Shown here: piece after piece, positions 26,007 through 34,435 of the stretch
How positions within the stretch are numbered: the first letter of the stretch is position 1
How the letters are laid out: each line of letters begins with the position of its first letter
Source of the DNA: Chitinophagales bacterium
GTDB taxonomy: Bacteria > Bacteroidota > Bacteroidia > Chitinophagales > UBA2359
Direction of reading: 5' to 3'
Length of the DNA: 64,000 nucleotides
NCBI GenBank assembly: GCA_020636475.1
Contig: JACJXU010000001.1
Location: 1-64,000, forward strand
Made by a program: the position numbers and the translations under genes
Notes under the pieces: generated by a model
The model's database searches: none
What the model saw: only the letters and a program-made list of their open reading frames with translations
Told to the model about the DNA's origin: nothing

Positions 26007-26033
26007 GCGTTTCGACTTCGCTCAACGCTCGGT
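26007..26033 (-). repeat. Dispersed GAGCGTTGAGCGAAGTCG-type repeat, copy 1
   Basis: On the minus strand it contains ACCGAGCGTTGAGCGAAGTC followed by GAAACGC. The same 27 bp occur on the plus strand at 57196-57222, and the first 17 bp again at 57274-57290. Such GC-rich intergenic repeats are widespread in Bacteroidota genomes. Confidence 0.75.
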
Positions 26034-26034
26034 A

Positions 26035-26071
26035 AATAATTTATGCGGGTTTTCTTTTGTCCAAGTACTTA
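26035..26071 (-). repeat. Dispersed 37-bp repeat, copy 1
   Basis: On the minus strand: TAAGTACTTGGACAAAAGAA followed by AACCCGCATAAATTATT. A near-identical copy lies on the plus strand at 55396-55432 (four differences by eye). It directly abuts the previous repeat. Confidence 0.65.
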
Positions 26072-26204
26072 TTTTATCGAAAAAAATAACATTGGCGCAA
26101 ACAAAAATACGGTTTCACACATTAAATCGTTTACTTTGCGTTGTGTTTAATGACTTAGGTTTTGTGTTTGCAAAGACCTTTTTGCTTATAAAAATTATCA
26201 ACTT

Positions 26205-28313
26205 TTGAACAATACGATTAGTTTACAGTATCCCACTTGGTTTATTTTTTTGTGTTTGCTGCTGGGTATTGCTTTTGCCCTTATTTTGTATTTCCGCGAC
26301 CGCAAATTCAAAGAAGCTACTTCCGAGTTTTCGAGATGGTTGCCGTTTTTAGCTTTTTTGCGTGGCTTGGGCGTATTTTTAATTGCGCTGTTATTGCTGT
26401 CGCCTATGCTGAAACGCCAATTTACCGATATAAAAAAACCGTACATTCTCCTGCTTGAAGATGTGAGCCAATCGGTAGGGAAATTTTACAAAAACGATAC
26501 TACTACCTTGTCGCAGAGCTTGACACAACTTCAAAACCAACTGAGCGACAATTACGAAGTACGCACGTATCACTTTGGCGAAAATGTAGCCGAAGGACTC
26601 AACAATAATTTTGACGAAAAAATTACCGACCTTTCCGCCGCCCTGCAAGCGATGAACGACCGCTACGCCGGACAAAATGTAGGTGCAGTAATCTTGGCTT
26701 CCGATGGCATTTACAATCAAGGCAATAATCCTATTTACACGCCTTGGCAACTGCAAGCTCCCGTTTACACCCTCGCGCTCGGCGACACCACGCCGCAAAA
26801 AGATGTACGCATTGACCGTGCCCTGCACAACAATATTGTCTATAAAAATGCCAAATTTATGCTGCGCGCCGAATTTTCTGCCATCAATGCGCAAGGCAGC
26901 AATCTTCAACTAAGCGTTTACGAAGGAAAAGTGAATAGCGGGCGCAAAATTTTTAGCAAAAGTTATACTGCCAAAAACGAACGCGCATTTTTTTCCGAAG
27001 ATATTGAAATAGAAGCCAAAGAATTGGGCATTAAGGAATATACGCTGGCAATTTCGCCCATAAGCGGAGAGGAAAACACGCAAAACAATTCCCAAAGTAT
27101 TTTTGTGGAAGTATTAGAAGGAAAACAAAAAGTAATAATCGTTGCTGCCAGCCCGCACCCTGACGTAATGGCACTGCGCATGCTCTTGGACAACAACGAA
27201 AACATAGAAACGGAAGCCTTTACCGGAAAAAACGCCAATCCGTCCATCGCCGATGCCGATTTGCTCATTCTACACGGTTTGCCCAGCGCGCGCAACAATG
27301 CCGAAGCACTTATCAGCCAAGCGCAGCGCAGCAATATTCCCATTTGGTTTGTTTTGACGGCGCAAACTTCGGCAGCAAATTTTAATGTGGCGCAAAAAAT
27401 GTTGCAAATAAAAGGCAGCACCCAAGCAATGAACGATTGCAAAGCTATTCCGGCAAAAGATTTCAATTTATTTACCATCGAAAATAATTGGTGGCAGGTT
27501 TTAGAAAATTTGCCGCCGCTTGCTGTTCCTTATGGCGAATATGCTGCCGGAAACAATACTGCCGTACTGATGAACCAAAAAATAGGCAGCGTAAACACGC
27601 AATATCCGCTTTGGATTCTGGCAGATGCCAATGGCTACAAAAGTGCCGTACTCTGCGGCGAAGGGCTTTGGCGGTGGAAAATGTACGAATACGAAAAATC
27701 CAACAACAACGACATTCTTTCGGCTTTGGTGAACAAGGTGGTGCAATACTTGGTGGTAAAAAGCGACAAGCGCAAATTTAAAGTGAATATTGCCAAAAAA
27801 TTGCTAAACGAAAACGAAAAAATACGCTTCGATGCCGAACTCTACAACGAAAGCTACGAGCGCATCAACACGCCCGAGGCTTCTTTGGAAATTCGCAACA
27901 GCGATGGCAAAGACTACCCTTTTGTTTTTAGCCGCACCACCGATGCTTATACACTTGATGCAGGCATTTTGCCGCCCGGCGATTATACTTATACCGGACA
28001 AGCGCAATACAATGGTCAAAACTACACTGCTTCGGGAAATTTTACCATCAAAGCCTTAGAAATAGAACGCGCCAACACAACCGCCAACCATCAAGTGTTG
28101 TACAGTTTGAGCGAAAAATATGGCGGAAAAATGCTGTATCCCAATGAAACCGACAGTATTGTGCAACTGATAAAAACCAACGAAAACATTAAACCCGTAA
28201 TGTACAACAGCTACAAATCGCAGGCTGCTATTAATTTGCGTTGGATATTTGGCTTATTGCTGGTAGTTTTTGCCTTAGAATGGTTTTTGCGCAAGTATTT
28301 TGGTGGATATTAA
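26205..28313 (+). CDS. VWA-like membrane protein
   Basis: 702 aa. Two N-terminal transmembrane helices (about 10-30 and 45-66) are followed by a VWA-type domain whose MIDAS position reads LLEDVSQSVG (about 83-92; the usual DxSxS is here E-D-V-S-Q-S). Then come beta-sandwich domains (about 200-300 and 525-640), a glutamine-amidotransferase-like flavodoxin region (KVIIVAASPHPDVMALRMLL near 310) and a C-terminal transmembrane helix. This layout matches uncharacterised Bacteroidota proteins related to the Bat system. No ATG fits: translation appears to start at TTG 26205, just before the first helix. Confidence 0.72.
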   Translation: MNNTISLQYPTWFIFLCLLLGIAFALILYFRDRKFKEATSEFSRWLPFLAFLRGLGVFLIALLLLSPMLKRQFTDIKKPYILLLEDVSQSVGKFYKNDTTTLSQSLTQLQNQLSDNYEVRTYHFGENVAEGLNNNFDEKITDLSAALQAMNDRYAGQNVGAVILASDGIYNQGNNPIYTPWQLQAPVYTLALGDTTPQKDVRIDRALHNNIVYKNAKFMLRAEFSAINAQGSNLQLSVYEGKVNSGRKIFSKSYTAKNERAFFSEDIEIEAKELGIKEYTLAISPISGEENTQNNSQSIFVEVLEGKQKVIIVAASPHPDVMALRMLLDNNENIETEAFTGKNANPSIADADLLILHGLPSARNNAEALISQAQRSNIPIWFVLTAQTSAANFNVAQKMLQIKGSTQAMNDCKAIPAKDFNLFTIENNWWQVLENLPPLAVPYGEYAAGNNTAVLMNQKIGSVNTQYPLWILADANGYKSAVLCGEGLWRWKMYEYEKSNNNDILSALVNKVVQYLVVKSDKRKFKVNIAKKLLNENEKIRFDAELYNESYERINTPEASLEIRNSDGKDYPFVFSRTTDAYTLDAGILPPGDYTYTGQAQYNGQNYTASGNFTIKALEIERANTTANHQVLYSLSEKYGGKMLYPNETDSIVQLIKTNENIKPVMYNSYKSQAAINLRWIFGLLLVVFALEWFLRKYFGGY

Positions 28314-28336
28314 GTTTTGTTTTTACCTAAAAAAAT

Positions 28337-29836
28337 TTACGGCAGTTCTCCACTCAGTTTCTGAATAGCAACTTTGATGCGCTGATTTTGCTGCTCCTCT
28401 TCAAAAATACTTGACGGAGCTACGCGTTCTTTACAATCGGTTATTGGGCAGGTTTCGCAAGTATGATTCACTTGTACTTGCGGAATAGCCGCATCATTGT
28501 AAAAGCGCAACTGTCGCCGCAGTTCGTCATTTAATTTTAATCCCAACGTAGCACTGGAATTGGTAAAAGGCGTAGGGTCCATCGTACGCGCAACAGAAAT
28601 ATTCAAAAACTCATCGCCGGTGTCCATAAATTTCGACCGTTGAACCTGAATATTGGTCTGCGCCGTAGCGTTGTTGCCGTTTTGCGCCTGCTGCAAGGCT
28701 TGCAGTGTTTTTATAGAAACCCACCGCCGACAATAATGTTGCAGCATTTCTGTACCCAGCGGTCGCTGCAAATCGGATAAATGCAACTCGCGCGTGAGGT
28801 CGAAGTGGTCTGATTCGGTGTGGTGCTGAAAACGCAGCAAATACAAATCATTTATCCCAAAAAACTTGGGCAACATACTCGCCAATCGAAACAAAAACAA
28901 CTCGGACGAAACCGGAAATTCCGCCATCATTTCCATAAAATACGTTGCGTTCCACTCTTTTTGCGCAAGCCAGTCTTTTAGTTTATCCAAAATACGCTGG
29001 CGCGGAATAAGCAAAGCGGCGGTGCAATACGAAGCCTTAAAATTATTGAGTACGTGCTCAAACGAAGGCACCGTAATCATTACAGAAACCTGCGGTCGGT
29101 CGGTAGCTTTGAGAATGTTGAAAGTAATTTCTCTGCCAATTACAAAGGATTTTTGGTGAAAATTGAGGCGCGGATTGAGAAAGAGGTAATTTTTTTTGCC
29201 ATCGGGCAGAAAAACGTAGCGCACGTCGGCGAGAGCAGGATATTTTTCCGGAGAAAAGTTTTGAATTTTGTAGTTAAATTTTTGTTTGAGAATATTCTCG
29301 AAAAACTCGTAATGCAAATTTTGGGTGTCCACTTGATATTTTTCGATAAAAAAGTCCACACCATCTTCGAGTTCTTGAAAATAATTGTCGTGAAACTCTT
29401 GGTACGAGCGCAGGGCGGCAAAGTAAAAATGTTCTTTTTCTAAGTCATATTTGCGGGCAATTTCGGTAATAGTACCAATAAATGCGCCGAATTTTACGGG
29501 GTCGTTGGTCATCCATTCTATCATACGCCCGAAGTCCAGCCCAAACATATCCAACGGCAAATCGGTGATGAGGTTGGAGGTAAGCAAATCGCCGAGTTTT
29601 TCGAGTTTTGGGGGCAATTCTAAGGAAATGAGTTCGTTGTAGTTGATGTCCAGCGCGTTGGCTAAGGCAATAATTTTTTCGGTTTTGGGGTACTTTTTCC
29701 CTTTTTCGATTTCGTTTAAATACGAAGCCGACAAGCCCGAAAGTTTAGAAAGAGCCGCCAAGGAAAATTGTTTTGCTTCGCGCAGTTGTTTCACTTTAAG
29801 CCCAAAAATGAGGCGTATATTTTCTTCCCGTATCAA
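28337..29836 (-). CDS. XRE-type regulator with ScfR (short-chain fatty acyl regulator) domains
   Basis: 499 aa. HTH_3 domain at about 10-65 (LREAKQFSLAALSKLSGLSASYLNEIEKG), then an IrrE/ImmA-like region in which the HExxH expected for a protease is replaced by VIGREITFN, then the C-terminal ScfR/DUF2083-type domain ending with a Cys motif CETCPITDCKER at 460-471. Regulators of this family (e.g. RamB) control acetate/propionate and glyoxylate genes. There is no target operon beside it. The start is a TTG at 29836, since no ATG precedes the HTH. Confidence 0.78.
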   Translation of the reverse strand: MIREENIRLIFGLKVKQLREAKQFSLAALSKLSGLSASYLNEIEKGKKYPKTEKIIALANALDINYNELISLELPPKLEKLGDLLTSNLITDLPLDMFGLDFGRMIEWMTNDPVKFGAFIGTITEIARKYDLEKEHFYFAALRSYQEFHDNYFQELEDGVDFFIEKYQVDTQNLHYEFFENILKQKFNYKIQNFSPEKYPALADVRYVFLPDGKKNYLFLNPRLNFHQKSFVIGREITFNILKATDRPQVSVMITVPSFEHVLNNFKASYCTAALLIPRQRILDKLKDWLAQKEWNATYFMEMMAEFPVSSELFLFRLASMLPKFFGINDLYLLRFQHHTESDHFDLTRELHLSDLQRPLGTEMLQHYCRRWVSIKTLQALQQAQNGNNATAQTNIQVQRSKFMDTGDEFLNISVARTMDPTPFTNSSATLGLKLNDELRRQLRFYNDAAIPQVQVNHTCETCPITDCKERVAPSSIFEEEQQNQRIKVAIQKLSGELP

Positions 29837-29935
29837 ATTTGCTTTTAATCTAAATTGCTGAAATTATTTTTTTACAAGAACGGCATTTTTTTCAAATGTA
29901 GAAAATGAAGGGTATATTTTTTGACTGCAAAGGCA

Positions 29936-31111
29936 TTATATCAACTTAATAATTATCAATAAATTGCCTACCTTATTGTCTTTTATGTTTCTAAAACCTT
30001 TTCCTTTTATTTGGAACACTTTGCCATTTTCGGTGCCTTGAGGAATTTTAATTTTTAGCGTATTCTTATCCAAATCTGCTAACTGAATTACCACATCTCT
30101 CGCCATTACTTCGACTTTGGGCAATGTGTACTCGCAAATTAAGTTCTGTCCGTTTCTTTGGAAATGCTTGTGTTTTCGCAAGGAAATAGCCAAAACTAAG
30201 TCGCCATAAGTCGGTGCAGTTTTTTGCAGTTTGATTTTCCAATAAGTCCAGATACTGTGCTTTGCAGGAAACCAGTTACCTTTATTTTTTATTTTTATCG
30301 TCATCTCATCGTCTATGCCTGCCGGAAAATTCACAGCTTCTGTATGTTCTTCCAGCACATAGCCTTTGCCGCTGCATGTACTACAATTTTTAGGATTATT
30401 ACAAGCAGTACATTGCTTTTTCCGACTGTACAACAAGTTTTTGGTGACACCTTTGTAACACTCTTCGAGCGTTAGTTCCAAATCCGCCAATATATCTACG
30501 CCCGCTCGTTTCACAAATAATCTTGTAATTTTGGGTTCTTCTTGAAAAGTTTGTGCCTTTTTTTCTTCTTTAGCAACAGTTTCGGTGAAAAGAGCATTTT
30601 TATATGGTGCATTATCCTTTTCCTTATACGCTATTTTTCGACATCGGTATGCCTTGTCGGCAAAATTTATGGCATGAAAACTTTCGCCGAGCAATTCGTC
30701 AAACAATTTGAATATCAAGCCCGAAGCTGTTGGAAACTGCTGTTCGTAAGGAAGCGGCGCGCCATTTTCCAAACTTTTTTTTCCTTCATTTTCCATAAAA
30801 TACCTTGCTGTGCCATTTTCATCAAGGTAATCGACAACAAATACCATCGCCGTAGCCGAATAAGCATAGCACAAAGATTTCGCACCTTGTACATGATAAC
30901 CTTCGACCGACCATTCGTGCGGAAAAAAAATCATCGTTGCTTTATCCGAAAAATACAATCGGAATTCTCCTTCGGGCAGCCAGTTTGCCGTAGCTTGTTC
31001 AAAAGTAATTTCATCAATTATTTCAATTCCCCAGCGCAAAGCAGTAGCAAGTTGTTGCACATTTCTGTCAAAATTTTTATTTACCACCAAACCTGCAATA
31101 TTGTATCCCAT
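29936..31111 (-). CDS. J-less DnaJ-like protein with an extra N-terminal domain
   Basis: 391 aa. Residues about 1-165 form a domain I do not recognise (MGYNIAGLVVNKNFDRN, EFRLYFSDKATMIFF, SATAMVFVVDYLDENG). Residues about 195-391 match DnaJ C-terminal substrate-binding domains: DILADLELTLEECYKGVTKNL, a shortened zinc finger with two CxxC pairs (Cys234/237, Cys243/246) instead of four, FPAGIDDEMTIKIKNKGN, then GDLVLAISLRKHKHFQRNG and a second sandwich ending in GKGFR. There is no J domain and no HPD motif, so it cannot stimulate DnaK directly. Possibly a substrate holdase. Confidence 0.75.
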   Translation of the reverse strand: MGYNIAGLVVNKNFDRNVQQLATALRWGIEIIDEITFEQATANWLPEGEFRLYFSDKATMIFFPHEWSVEGYHVQGAKSLCYAYSATAMVFVVDYLDENGTARYFMENEGKKSLENGAPLPYEQQFPTASGLIFKLFDELLGESFHAINFADKAYRCRKIAYKEKDNAPYKNALFTETVAKEEKKAQTFQEEPKITRLFVKRAGVDILADLELTLEECYKGVTKNLLYSRKKQCTACNNPKNCSTCSGKGYVLEEHTEAVNFPAGIDDEMTIKIKNKGNWFPAKHSIWTYWKIKLQKTAPTYGDLVLAISLRKHKHFQRNGQNLICEYTLPKVEVMARDVVIQLADLDKNTLKIKIPQGTENGKVFQIKGKGFRNIKDNKVGNLLIIIKLI

Positions 31112-31124
31112 ATTTTCTTTTGGA

Positions 31125-31132
31125 CAAATGTA
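31125..31132 (-). promoter_or_regulatory. Candidate -7 element of the DnaJ-like gene
   Basis: TACATTTG on the minus strand, 14 bp before the ATG at 31111, which would leave a very short leader. Exact TAnnTTTG match; no -33 box seen. Confidence 0.35.
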
Positions 31133-31269
31133 AAATAAATACTTTATTAGGCTACATAGAAAATAAAAAGCGAAATATTTTACAAGAAAACCGGACGCAA
31201 AATATTTTTGATTTTTAGAATATAAAAAATTATTATCTTCACTTGCAAAAAAGAAACCTGAAATAGCTT

Positions 31270-32637
31270 ATGCATTATGCCATTATTGATATTGAGACGA
31301 CTGGTGGAAATTACAACAATGGAGCTATTACAGAAATTGCCATTTTTTTGCACGATGGAAACAAAATTATTGATAGTTTCAGTTCTTTAGTAAATCCTGA
31401 AATGCCCATTCCGCCATTTGTGAGTAAACTCACGGGTATAACGGACGAAATGGTAAGCGATGCGCCAAAGTTTTATGAAATAGCCCAAAAAGTTGTTGAA
31501 ATAACCCAAAATGCCGTTTTTGTGGCACACAATGTACAATTCGACTATGGTTTTATTCGCCACGCCTACAAAAGTTTGGGCTACGACTATCACCGCCCCA
31601 AATTGTGTACTTTACAGTTAGCCCAAAAGCACATTCCCCAACTCAACACCTACAATTTGGGAAGTTTGTGCAAGCATTTCAACATTGTTATCGAAAAACG
31701 CCATCGCGCCACTGGCGATGCACTGGCTACGGTAAGTTTGTTTGAGCAGTTGCAAAAAATAGCTCCCCAATACATTGAACACAAAATAAATGGTAAAATA
31801 GTACCCAATGCCACGCAAACGCCACAACTGAGTAGCAAAGATTTTGAGTTGCTTACCGAAGAAGTGGGCTTACTGTATTTGCACAATAGCGAAAACGAAG
31901 TGATTTATGTAGAGTTTTCGCCGGATATAAAACAACGGGCGCAAGAATTATTGATTAATGCGCCCAACAGCGAAAAACGCCGACAGTTGCAACTCGCTAC
32001 AGCAGCCATAAGCCACGTTTATACAGGCAGCGAGCTTATAGGTTTGTTGCTTAAACAACACGAACAAATAAACCTAAACCCGCTGTTTAACAACCAAATA
32101 AGTTTGGATAAATTCGGTATTTTTATAGAAGAAAAAGCCACAAAATCGTATTTGTGGTACGACAAAATAAAAAACCGAGCAGACGAACCTATTCAAACTT
32201 TTGTGCGAAGAGCAGATGCCATGAACTGGATACAAAAAAAATTTAAACAATACGGATTGTGCAAAAGTCTGGTAAAAAATATAAAATTGCCTAACTGTCC
32301 AAGACACAATGGCGCAATTTGTGAACAAAACGCCCACGCCATTCAAAATGCAAAATTGTCGCAGCTAATGCTTCATCAAATGCTAAAAGCGCAAAGAACA
32401 AACCTATTTTCCGGCTACTTGATAGAAGAAGGCAGAAACCTGAGCGAACAAGCCTTTGTACAAATTCGCGATGGAAAGTTTGTTGCTTACGGCTACTTCG
32501 ACAAAAATGCCGCTCCTTCGGCGCAGGAATTAGAAAACTATAGCATTTTTAACAAAAAAATTCTCCAGTCCGAAAAGCTCATCGAAAAATACCTCAAAAA
32601 AAGAAAAAACTATACTAAAGTGCCGGAGTATGTGTAG
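31270..32637 (+). CDS. DnaQ-like 3'-5' exonuclease with degenerate GIY-YIG region
   Basis: 455 aa. Residues 1-165 are a DEDDh exonuclease: Asp7 and Glu9 in IDIETTGG, Asp92 in HNVQFDYGF, His145 and Asp150 in HRATGDA, all catalytic positions present. Residues about 195-280 resemble the UvrC/Cho GIY-YIG nuclease core (GLLYLHNSENEVIYVEFSPDIKQRAQ), but the expected GKS after IYV is replaced by EFS and the catalytic Arg/Tyr context is poor. The C-terminal part is the accessory region found in Bacteroidota homologues. It probably processes DNA ends in repair. Confidence 0.8.
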   Translation: MHYAIIDIETTGGNYNNGAITEIAIFLHDGNKIIDSFSSLVNPEMPIPPFVSKLTGITDEMVSDAPKFYEIAQKVVEITQNAVFVAHNVQFDYGFIRHAYKSLGYDYHRPKLCTLQLAQKHIPQLNTYNLGSLCKHFNIVIEKRHRATGDALATVSLFEQLQKIAPQYIEHKINGKIVPNATQTPQLSSKDFELLTEEVGLLYLHNSENEVIYVEFSPDIKQRAQELLINAPNSEKRRQLQLATAAISHVYTGSELIGLLLKQHEQINLNPLFNNQISLDKFGIFIEEKATKSYLWYDKIKNRADEPIQTFVRRADAMNWIQKKFKQYGLCKSLVKNIKLPNCPRHNGAICEQNAHAIQNAKLSQLMLHQMLKAQRTNLFSGYLIEEGRNLSEQAFVQIRDGKFVAYGYFDKNAAPSAQELENYSIFNKKILQSEKLIEKYLKKRKNYTKVPEYV

Positions 32638-32822
32638 AAAAATGCACAAAACACACTTTTGCGTTTCAATACAAAAAATAATACAAAACTAAAGCAGTCT
32701 TGATTTGCTACAATCTTTCATCGCACACCCAATCAAAGATTTTGCAGGGGAATCAAATTACTAATTTGTTAAAAAAAACTATTTTTTATAAAAATAAGAC
32801 TTAAATAGCCAACGTTTAGGCG

Positions 32823-32830
32823 TATTTTTG
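32823..32830 (+). promoter_or_regulatory. Candidate -7 element of the sugar transferase gene
   Basis: TATTTTTG matches TAnnTTTG, 12 bp before the ATG at 32843. No -33 TTG at the usual distance. Confidence 0.35.
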
Positions 32831-32842
32831 CGACTAAATAAT

Positions 32843-34345
32843 ATGCAGAGTAGTCATACCGTATCTTTCCGAAAACAAATACCTTCTTGGGCAGTTGGAA
32901 GTCACTTGGATATACCTGATATTCATATGGGACAAGTGCGGAAAGTGGCAATTTTTGTGTATGTATTGTTCGATTATCTGTCGGCACTTATTGCTTGGGC
33001 TTTATTTTTTGCGCTTCGCAAAGTTTATATTGAGCAGTATTATTTCACCAAAAGCCTTTTCAACGACCCCAACTTTTTCATTGGTATTGCCGTAATTCCC
33101 TTGTTTTGGATTTTGCTGTATTTTCTAAGCGGTTCTTATACCGATGTTTACCGAAAATCGCGTTTGGCGGAATTTACCAAAACTATTTTCACTACACTTT
33201 TAGGTAGTGTTGTACTTTTTTTCATCGTTATTTTAGATGATGTAGTAGTGCATTACCAAGATTATTATTATTCGTTTATACTGCTGTTCAGTCTGCATTT
33301 TAGCATTACTTCTTTGTTTAGAATTATTATCCTAAACTACACCAAATACCAACTCCGCAGCGGGAAAGTAAGCTACCGAACCATTGTTGTTGGCAGCAAT
33401 GCCAGTGCCGTGGATATGTACGAAGACATTGTTTTCAAACGCAAATCTATTGGTTATCGTTTTGTGGGATTTACCGATGCGGCAAATCGCAGTAGCGTAG
33501 GAAATTTGGAAAAATACATGCCTTATTTGGGTACGGTGGAGAATATTCGCGAGTTGTGCGATTTGCAAAAAATAGATGAAGTATTGTTGGCTCCCGAACC
33601 GTCAGACCACGCTTATGTAAGTAAGATTATTAACGATTTGGCAGAAACCAACGTAATCATCAAAATTATTCCCGACCTGTATAATATTCTTTCCGGTTCG
33701 GTAAAAATGTCGGTGCCAAATGGTGCGGTGCTTATTGCTATTTTTCCCGACCTAATGCCCGTGTGGCAGCGCAAAGTGAAACGTATTTTCGATATTATCG
33801 TTTCGATATGTGTTTTGGTATTGCTAAGTCCGCTGTTGGCGTACATTGCCTTGCGGGTTCGGTTTTCTTCGCCGGGTCCTATTTTTTACAAACAAGCGCG
33901 CTTAGGCAAACAACGCAAAAGTTTTGAAATAATAAAATTCCGCTCTATGTACGTTGATGCCGAGCAAAGTGGCCCCGCACTTTCCAGCCAAGATGACCCG
34001 CGCATTACACCTTGGGGACGCATTATGCGCAAATGGCGATTGGACGAACTTCCGCAGTTTTTTAATGTGCTGAAAGGCGAAATGTCCTTGGTGGGTCCTC
34101 GTCCCGAAAGAGCCTATTATTCCGACCAAATAATTGCCTTAGCTCCCGAATATCGCCACCTTTACAAAGTAAAGCCCGGCATTACTTCTTGGGGAATGGT
34201 ACAATTTGGCTACGCCGAAAACGTGCAACAAATGATTAATCGCCTGAAATACGACCTATTGTACATCGAAAACATGTCCTTAGCCAACGATTTTAAGGTG
34301 ATGATTTATACTGTTTTGATTTTGTTTCAGGGAAAAGGTAAGTAG
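32843..34345 (+). CDS. Polyprenyl-phosphate hexose-1-phosphate transferase (exopolysaccharide initiation)
   Basis: 500 aa, WbaP/WcaJ type. Four N-terminal transmembrane helices (about 30-150), a Rossmann-like central domain (TIVVGSNASAVDMYEDI near residue 183), a fifth membrane helix (KRIFDIIVSICVLVLLSPLLAYIALR near 318), then the catalytic domain: GPIFYKQARLGK, FEIIKFRSMYVDAE, ITPWGRIMRKWRLDELPQF, GEMSLVGPRPE. It transfers a sugar phosphate onto undecaprenyl phosphate, the first step of capsule or O-antigen repeat synthesis. No glycosyltransferase cluster follows. I chose the ATG at 32843 over a TTG 15 bp upstream. Confidence 0.9.
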   Translation: MQSSHTVSFRKQIPSWAVGSHLDIPDIHMGQVRKVAIFVYVLFDYLSALIAWALFFALRKVYIEQYYFTKSLFNDPNFFIGIAVIPLFWILLYFLSGSYTDVYRKSRLAEFTKTIFTTLLGSVVLFFIVILDDVVVHYQDYYYSFILLFSLHFSITSLFRIIILNYTKYQLRSGKVSYRTIVVGSNASAVDMYEDIVFKRKSIGYRFVGFTDAANRSSVGNLEKYMPYLGTVENIRELCDLQKIDEVLLAPEPSDHAYVSKIINDLAETNVIIKIIPDLYNILSGSVKMSVPNGAVLIAIFPDLMPVWQRKVKRIFDIIVSICVLVLLSPLLAYIALRVRFSSPGPIFYKQARLGKQRKSFEIIKFRSMYVDAEQSGPALSSQDDPRITPWGRIMRKWRLDELPQFFNVLKGEMSLVGPRPERAYYSDQIIALAPEYRHLYKVKPGITSWGMVQFGYAENVQQMINRLKYDLLYIENMSLANDFKVMIYTVLILFQGKGK

Positions 34346-34405
34346 TTCGTATTCTGTTACCGCTATAAAATTTGTTAAAAAAACAAGCGATTTCGCGGCA
34401 TTTAG

Positions 34406-34413
34406 TAATTTTG
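34406..34413 (+). promoter_or_regulatory. Candidate -7 element of the BatA/B-type gene
   Basis: TAATTTTG matches TAnnTTTG, 22 bp before the TTG start. This supports the TTG start, because it places the transcript start just ahead of it. Confidence 0.4.
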
Positions 34414-34435
34414 ACGCAGCCAAAAAATCTATGTT

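Larger units (their letters stand above)
25790..26204. other. 415-bp intergenic region with dispersed repeats
   Basis: Divergent space between the lipoprotein gene (minus) and the VWA-like gene (plus). It holds two dispersed repeats listed separately (26007-26033 and 26035-26071), a short CATTAAA/TTTAATG inverted pair around 26120-26150, and otherwise AT-rich DNA with no gene I can support. Confidence 0.6.

Noticed and set aside
32638..32822. Possible small RNA between the exonuclease and sugar transferase genes
   Set aside because: The gap is AT-rich with only short fortuitous complementarity; no stable stem or terminator was found.
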